Assembly: GCA_946570335.1 (NCBI GenBank)
Contig: CAMNYG010000043.1
Location: 1-8,332, forward strand
Length of the DNA stretch: 8,332 nucleotides
From: an uncultured Dietzia sp.
Lineage (GTDB): Bacteria; Actinomycetota; Actinomycetes; Mycobacteriales; Mycobacteriaceae
Direction: 5' to 3'
Made by a program: the position numbers and the translations under genes. This document shows positions 4,217 through 8,332 of this stretch, piece after piece. Positions within the stretch are counted from its first letter, which is position 1; each line of letters starts with the position of its first letter. Below the pieces are notes generated by a model. It was not told the DNA's origin. It did no database searches and was given only the letters and a program-made list of their open reading frames with translations.

Positions 4217-4785
4217 CGTGTTCGACTTGTACCCTGTGGCATAGGTGTGGCTACTACCATGAAGGGCAGGTGTGCGCAGTGAGGGGAACCGAGGGCAAGT
4301 CCCTGGCCAGTATGTTCGCCACACGCAACGCCTCTTCGATTGCCGAGGCTCTGCGTCAGACGGTCCAGAACCAGGCCGCCCTGGTCGACCGTGAGCTCGC
4401 CGAGCTCGAGAGGCTCGAGGAGGAGCCATGGGAGACCACTGGCGACCCCGAGGACGATGACGTCAATCAACTCAAGCGCCAGGAGATGATCGACCGCAAG
4501 CGTGAGCAGGTCATGCGTGACCACAACTCAGTGTTCACCAACGGCGCGAAGCTCTACAAGCTCGACGCCGCTCCGGGTGGCGTGAACATCCAGATCAACT
4601 CCTCCGGGGGCGGTCCGGTATCCGTGGAGTCCATGCGCGACAATCCGCGCGCCATCGCTGCCGAGGCGCAGCGTCAGCTCGCCGGGGAGTACGACACCGT
4701 TACCGCTGACATGCTCCACGAGCGTGTCGCGCAGATCCGGCAGGCCATCGAGTCTCCAGACGCCGTCGAAGGGGAAGTGTTATGA
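4213..4785 (+). CDS. Probable terminase small subunit with N-terminal four-Cys motif
   Basis: Taken from CTG 4213, this 190-aa protein begins MTCSTCTLWHRCGYYHEGQVC, giving Cys 3, 6, 12 and 21 (CxxC-x5-C-x8-C), a probable zinc site. A region with coiled-coil potential follows (about 40-69, with AELERLEEE), then an acidic stretch, a NSVFTNGAKLYKL helix, a Gly/Ser-rich linker and a C-terminal helix. I recall similar Cys-start proteins annotated as small terminases in actinophages; position directly before terL agrees. Small terminases bind the packaging site and stimulate the large subunit. The start is uncertain: no ATG, GTG or TTG lies between TTG 4132 and the Cys motif. CTG 4213 overlaps the upstream TGA as CTGA, like the ATGA/GTGA junctions elsewhere, with GGTGA 4 bases upstream. 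Alternatives are TTG 4132, GTG 4270 (loses three Cys), or frameshift entry from the 276-aa gene. The TGA overlaps the next ATG. Confidence 0.65.
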   Translation: MTCSTCTLWHRCGYYHEGQVCAVRGTEGKSLASMFATRNASSIAEALRQTVQNQAALVDRELAELERLEEEPWETTGDPEDDDVNQLKRQEMIDRKREQVMRDHNSVFTNGAKLYKLDAAPGGVNIQINSSGGGPVSVESMRDNPRAIAAEAQRQLAGEYDTVTADMLHERVAQIRQAIESPDAVEGEVL

Positions 4786-4883
4786 GGACTCTCGGCGTAG
4801 GTGTTGCGATTGTCGCCATCGTTGCCCTGCCGTACCTTGTCATCACGACCCTCCTCCTGCACGGTCCCGAGGTCTTCTCGTGA
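4782..4883 (+). CDS. Predicted 33-aa membrane microprotein between terS and terL
   Basis: ATG 4782-4784 overlaps the small terminase stop (ATGA), and the TGA at 4881-4883 overlaps the terL GTG (GTGA). The peptide starts MRTLGVGVAIVAIVALPYLV and continues ITTLLLHGPEVFS: a single hydrophobic segment of about 22 residues (5-26) after a basic N-terminus, with a short polar tail. GAAGGGGAAG lies about 4 bases upstream of the ATG as a ribosome binding site. The exact fit between two genes, with both junctions of the quartet type, makes it likely to be translated. It may be a true small membrane protein or a coupling peptide that sets terL expression. No family is recognised. Confidence 0.65.
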   Translation: MRTLGVGVAIVAIVALPYLVITTLLLHGPEVFS

Positions 4884-6865
4884 GCCTGACCGAGGCGCAG
4901 GAGATCCAGTGGCTGATCGACAACCCGTCCTTCGCCGAGCGCCCTGCCTCGATTCGCGAGTTCGTTGGCCCCAGGTACCTCAATCTTCAGGACAACATTC
5001 GCCCTGGCATCATGAAGGCCCTGGTGGACGTCTTTGGGGACCAGGTCAACGCTGGCACGATCTCGGTGAAACGTAAAGCTGTGTTCTCGGGCGCCATTGG
5101 CGTCGGCAAGACAACCTACGCCTCCATAGCCCTGTGCTATATGGTCCATTGGACCTACTGCCTGAAGGACCCGCAGAAGTTCTTCGACCTCATGCCCGGC
5201 TCGCGTATCGCCTTCATGATGATGTCCACCTCAGAGCGCCAGGCTAAGGAAGTTCTCTTCGGTGACGTCAAGGCGCGCATCGAGCACTCGCCATGGTTCC
5301 AGAAGTTCTGTCAGTACGACAGGGGCATCAAGAACCAGTTCCGCTTCGATAAGGACCTCTGGATCGTCCCTGGCGGCTCGGAGGAGACAAGGTTCGAGGG
5401 CTACAACGTGCTCGCGGCGATAGTTGACGAGGGCGACTCGCATAAGCAAACAGACCGTAAGGACTATGCCGAGGAGGGCTTTAATACCCTTTACTCTCGT
5501 ATTGATTCCCGGTTCCCGGATACGGTCAATGACACCCATCGCGGCCTCATCATGGTTATCGGTCAGATGAAGTCAGCCACCGGCTTCATGAACAGGATCT
5601 TCGGCGAGTTCCAGGACGACCCCAATGGTTCGAGCTTCCGGCTGACCATCTGGGAGGCATTCGGCTGGCACAGGTATACCGAGAACCCCAAGGACGCCAC
5701 GGACGGGCGTGAGACCGCGCCGCGCAAGAGCTTCGTCTACGACATCCAGCGCAAGAAGGTCATCTCCAAGGATGACGCGGTGGAGCGGGGCCTGGACTTC
5801 TCCGGCGCCGACACCGGGTATATCGAGGTCCCCACCACCTACCTCACAGCCTTCCGGCGCAACCCGGTCAAGGCGCTGCGGGACCTGGCGGGCATCCCGC
5901 CCCAGTCCACCGACCCCTTCATCGCGCTGCCCGAGCGGATCGACCGTTGTCAGGACCTGTGGCACGAGCGCTGTGGCGACGAGTCGCCGGTGACTGATTC
6001 ACCGTCGAACCCACAGTTCAAGCCGTGGTTCCGGGCGCCAGACCAGATGAAGCGCGTCGCACACGTGGACATCGCCACCTCTGGTGACGGTGACGCCATG
6101 GGAATCGCCATAGCGCACATCCCTGGCATCGTTGAAGTCGACGGCGAGGAGAAGCCGCTCATCGTCTTCGACGCCCTCATGCGGATCCATGCCCCCTCCG
6201 GCTCGGAGATCATGCTCTCGGACATGCGGCGCATCCTCTACCGGCTGCGTGACGACCTCGGCTTCAACCTGAAGATGGTCACCTTCGACGGCTTCCAGTC
6301 CACCGACTCACTCCAGCTGCTGCGCAAGTCCCGGATTGCCACTGACTATGTCTCGGTCGACCGCAGCAAGCAGCCCTACGAGGACCTGCGCGAGGGTATC
6401 TACGACGAGCGCATCCTGTTCCCGCGCTACCTCACCGCACTCAATGAGGTCGACACCGACCTGATCAATATCGCCTACCAGGAGCTCAGCCAGCTCACCG
6501 ACACCGGCCCGAAGGTCGACCACCCGCCCAAGAAATCAAAGGACGTCGCCGACGCCATGGCGGGCTGCGTGTCCACCCTCATGCAGATGCCGCAGTGGCG
6601 CCGGGGTGCGCCACTCATCCGGCGAAACAGCGACGCGGAGTCGGCCAGCGAGGTCATCTCTGACGAATGGACGATCGGCCAGGCGCTGGATAAGGCTGCC
6701 GTACCCTCCCCGCTGACCGAGCGGGTGCCGAGCTTTGATGAGTTCATCGGGCGCACGGACAAGCCCTCCCCGGGCATGGAGATGGTCGATCGGGGCAAGT
6801 CCTCGCTGCCGTTTGTCGGCTCTGCGGCGAGCGTACCGAGCGACCCCTTGAGTGGGATAGCCTGA
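4880..6865 (+). CDS. terL: Terminase large subunit (packaging ATPase and nuclease)
   Basis: TerL drives DNA into the procapsid at the portal and cuts it into genome lengths. This 661-aa protein has an N-terminal ATPase: Walker A at 71-79 (GAIGVGKTT, Lys 77), Walker B NVLAAIVDEGD with D183 and E184, and a coupling-motif-like segment at 223-232 (LIMVIGQMKS). The C-terminal RNase H-like nuclease shows its acidic residues in HVDIATSGDGD (D397), VTFDGFQ (D470) and KSKDVADAMAG (D555 or D558). About 100 residues after the nuclease form a low-complexity tail (about 565-661) of unknown role. The start is GTG 4880-4882, in a GTGA overlap with the 33-aa gene and GAGGT 6 bases upstream; extension upstream to 4724 runs through the microprotein and small terminase and is rejected. 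It is followed by the portal gene, the usual order. Confidence 0.95.
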   Translation: MSLTEAQEIQWLIDNPSFAERPASIREFVGPRYLNLQDNIRPGIMKALVDVFGDQVNAGTISVKRKAVFSGAIGVGKTTYASIALCYMVHWTYCLKDPQKFFDLMPGSRIAFMMMSTSERQAKEVLFGDVKARIEHSPWFQKFCQYDRGIKNQFRFDKDLWIVPGGSEETRFEGYNVLAAIVDEGDSHKQTDRKDYAEEGFNTLYSRIDSRFPDTVNDTHRGLIMVIGQMKSATGFMNRIFGEFQDDPNGSSFRLTIWEAFGWHRYTENPKDATDGRETAPRKSFVYDIQRKKVISKDDAVERGLDFSGADTGYIEVPTTYLTAFRRNPVKALRDLAGIPPQSTDPFIALPERIDRCQDLWHERCGDESPVTDSPSNPQFKPWFRAPDQMKRVAHVDIATSGDGDAMGIAIAHIPGIVEVDGEEKPLIVFDALMRIHAPSGSEIMLSDMRRILYRLRDDLGFNLKMVTFDGFQSTDSLQLLRKSRIATDYVSVDRSKQPYEDLREGIYDERILFPRYLTALNEVDTDLINIAYQELSQLTDTGPKVDHPPKKSKDVADAMAGCVSTLMQMPQWRRGAPLIRRNSDAESASEVISDEWTIGQALDKAAVPSPLTERVPSFDEFIGRTDKPSPGMEMVDRGKSSLPFVGSAASVPSDPLSGIA

Positions 6866-6935
6866 TCCTGACAGTTCGGTAGGCGCCCTCGTTGCACCCT
6901 GCTCCCTGGCCGCTGCCGACAGCGAAGGAAACCCT
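6866..6935 (+). other. Short spacer between terL and portal gene
   Basis: Seventy bases without a gene, the longest gap in the rightward unit. No convincing hairpin-plus-T-run terminator and no promoter hexamer pair was seen. It contains only the portal ribosome binding site (AAGGA at 6925-6929). Confidence 0.6.
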
Positions 6936-8332
6936 ATGCTCCTGGGACCCAGTGGCGATCCGATCTCCAGTAAGCAGTTCGCTCGCCCGAAGAAGGACTC
7001 CCCCCTCGTCGGCGCTATCACCCCGACCTGGCAGGGGATGGATCAGGGGGTGATGAACCTCCCCGGTGGCGGACTCATTGAGTTCGACACCTCGCGTCTG
7101 ACGCTGGGCGACTTCCGCCGGATGAGTGAGCACCCGCAGATCGCGTCGTCTCTACACATGCTGACGTTCATGATCCACCAGATCGACTGGCAGCTCATCG
7201 GCGGCGACGACAAGGTTCGTGAGCATTGCGCGGAGAACCTTGACCATATCTGGACCCAGCTCATCCGGTCCATGTCGGAGGCGTTCCGGTTCGGCTTCTC
7301 GGCCAACGCCCTCCAGTGGGAGAATCGACCTGGCAGCTCCCGGCTGTGGGTCAACCAGGTCAAGGACCTCATTCCGGAGCAGGTCGACATCCGCTGGAAG
7401 ACGATCGACGGCGCGCCGCTGGAGAACGAGGACGGCACGCCGCTCATGGGTCCGAACGGCCGCCGCCAGCGCGCGAAGGTCCCCGTCTTCGACGGCATCC
7501 GGATCATGGGCGACCACTCGGTGCCGGTCAAGAACAGCTTTTGGTATGTTCTGCTGCGAAAAAACGGTGACATGCGGGGCACGAAGTTGCTGCGTACCGC
7601 GTTCCGCTCGTGGTACTTCCACAACCTCATCATGTTGTTCTCGAACAACTACTACGAACGCTTTGGCTCCCCGCTGCCGGTCGGCCGCGCGCCGTATGAC
7701 GACCGGATCAATGTCGGCACCGCCGAGAACCCGCAGTACATGGCCGGAGCCCAGGTCATGATGAACGTCCTCGAGGGCGTCCGGAACCGCTCGGTGGTCG
7801 TGCTCCCCTCCTCGCGAACCTCGATGGGTCTCAATGACCGCCCCGAGCAGGACTATCAGCTCGAGTTCCTCGAGTCCTCGCTGCGCGGCGCCGAGTTCAC
7901 CGACTACCTCAACTACCTCAACGAGGAGATGTCGATGGCGCTGTTCACGCCGCTTCTCCTCATGCGCACCGGCTCCAACGGCTCCTATGGCCAGTCGACC
8001 ACTCACATGCAGATCTGGCAGCTCATGCTCAACGCTCTGGCTGCCGACCTCAAGGAGTACATCGACCGGTTCCTGCTTGCGCGGATGGCGCACGAGAACT
8101 TCGGGCCGAATGTCGAGGCGCCGCGTATCTCGTTCCGCAAGATGGGCAAGGCCCAGGCCGAGACGATGCGCGGCATCGTCATCGAGCTGCTGCGAGGCAA
8201 CCTCGCGCGTGTGGACATCGACGAGCTCGGTGATCAGATCGGCCTGACCCTGGCCGAGGTTGAGCAGCTCACCGGCGAGGGGGCGGGCACCGATCCTGGC
8301 GACCCGGCGGCCGACCAGGCCGACGCCCTCAA
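6936..8332 (+). CDS. Phage portal protein, DUF935 (Mu gp29-like) family, cut by the right edge
   Basis: The portal is the dodecameric ring at one capsid vertex through which DNA enters and leaves; it docks TerL and nucleates head assembly. The frame is open from ATG 6936 to the window end (465 codons seen). The start has AAGGA 6 bases upstream. Features typical of the DUF935 family are visible: SEAFRFGFS (114-122), an insert with NEDGTPLMGPNGRR (164-177), GDMRGTKLLRTAFRSWYFHN (211-230), and YYERFGSPLPVG (239-250). A helical region follows (about 330-400; FTDYLNYLNEEMSMALF). The visible C-terminus (after about 445) becomes Gly/Asp/Ala-rich and may be near the natural end or a linker to another domain. 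Family call is from motif memory; position after terL fits. Confidence 0.9.
   Translation, partial: MLLGPSGDPISSKQFARPKKDSPLVGAITPTWQGMDQGVMNLPGGGLIEFDTSRLTLGDFRRMSEHPQIASSLHMLTFMIHQIDWQLIGGDDKVREHCAENLDHIWTQLIRSMSEAFRFGFSANALQWENRPGSSRLWVNQVKDLIPEQVDIRWKTIDGAPLENEDGTPLMGPNGRRQRAKVPVFDGIRIMGDHSVPVKNSFWYVLLRKNGDMRGTKLLRTAFRSWYFHNLIMLFSNNYYERFGSPLPVGRAPYDDRINVGTAENPQYMAGAQVMMNVLEGVRNRSVVVLPSSRTSMGLNDRPEQDYQLEFLESSLRGAEFTDYLNYLNEEMSMALFTPLLLMRTGSNGSYGQSTTHMQIWQLMLNALAADLKEYIDRFLLARMAHENFGPNVEAPRISFRKMGKAQAETMRGIVIELLRGNLARVDIDELGDQIGLTLAEVEQLTGEGAGTDPGDPAADQADAL

Noticed and set aside
7559..7565. AAAAAAC heptamer in canonical -1 slippery phase inside the portal gene
   Set aside because: A -1 slip reads CGG then TGA, ending at once and truncating the portal near residue 210. 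No downstream frame is gained, so chance is the simpler reading.
7152..8093. 313-aa minus-strand frame opposite the portal gene
   Set aside because: It is antisense to the recognisable portal and rich in Val, Glu, Arg and His, typical of the complement of a GC-rich coding strand.
1..8332. tRNA genes, CRISPR arrays, insertion sequences, integrase or attachment sites
   Set aside because: None of their signatures (cloverleaf, regular repeats, transposase or recombinase motifs) was seen on either strand.

Overview
The window is a GC-rich, densely packed stretch of a double-stranded DNA tailed phage or prophage, most likely infecting an actinobacterium. This rests on strong third-position G/C bias, GTG starts, very tight gene packing, and a terminase large subunit followed by a DUF935-type portal protein. 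No bacterial housekeeping gene, tRNA, insertion sequence or CRISPR array is visible. The exact host cannot be read from the sequence.

Layout: two transcription units diverge from a short control region at about 3291-3385. The leftward unit (minus strand, 3290 down to 1) starts at a good sigma70-type promoter (TTGACA, 17 bp, TACTGT). In order of transcription it holds a 24-aa membrane microprotein, an archaeo-eukaryotic-type (AEP) primase catalytic protein, a 27-aa and a 55-aa small protein, a 67-aa protein, an 89-aa DUF7352-like protein, a 108-aa protein with a C-terminal Cys cluster, a 121-aa membrane protein, a 74-aa and a 224-aa hypothetical protein, and the start of another gene cut by the left edge. 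Most junctions are 4-bp ATGA/GTGA stop-start overlaps, so translation is probably coupled along the unit. A 15-bp palindrome covers the -35 box and is a candidate operator.

The rightward unit (plus strand, 3386 to the right edge) begins with an unrecognised 276-aa protein. It continues with a probable terminase small subunit carrying an N-terminal four-Cys motif, a 33-aa membrane microprotein, the terminase large subunit (ATPase plus nuclease), and a portal protein cut by the right edge. This is the head-packaging module: TerS recognises DNA, TerL pumps and cuts it, and the portal is the channel into the capsid.

The most notable point is the junction at about 4174-4216. The small terminase frame has no ordinary start codon ahead of its Cys motif. 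It either starts at CTG in a CTGA overlap, matching the ATGA/GTGA overlaps used elsewhere, or is entered by a -1 frameshift at a CCCAAAA heptamer that lies in the correct frame. Four very small genes (24, 27, 33 and 55 aa) that a usual length cut-off would miss are supported by Shine-Dalgarno sites and/or stop-start overlaps.
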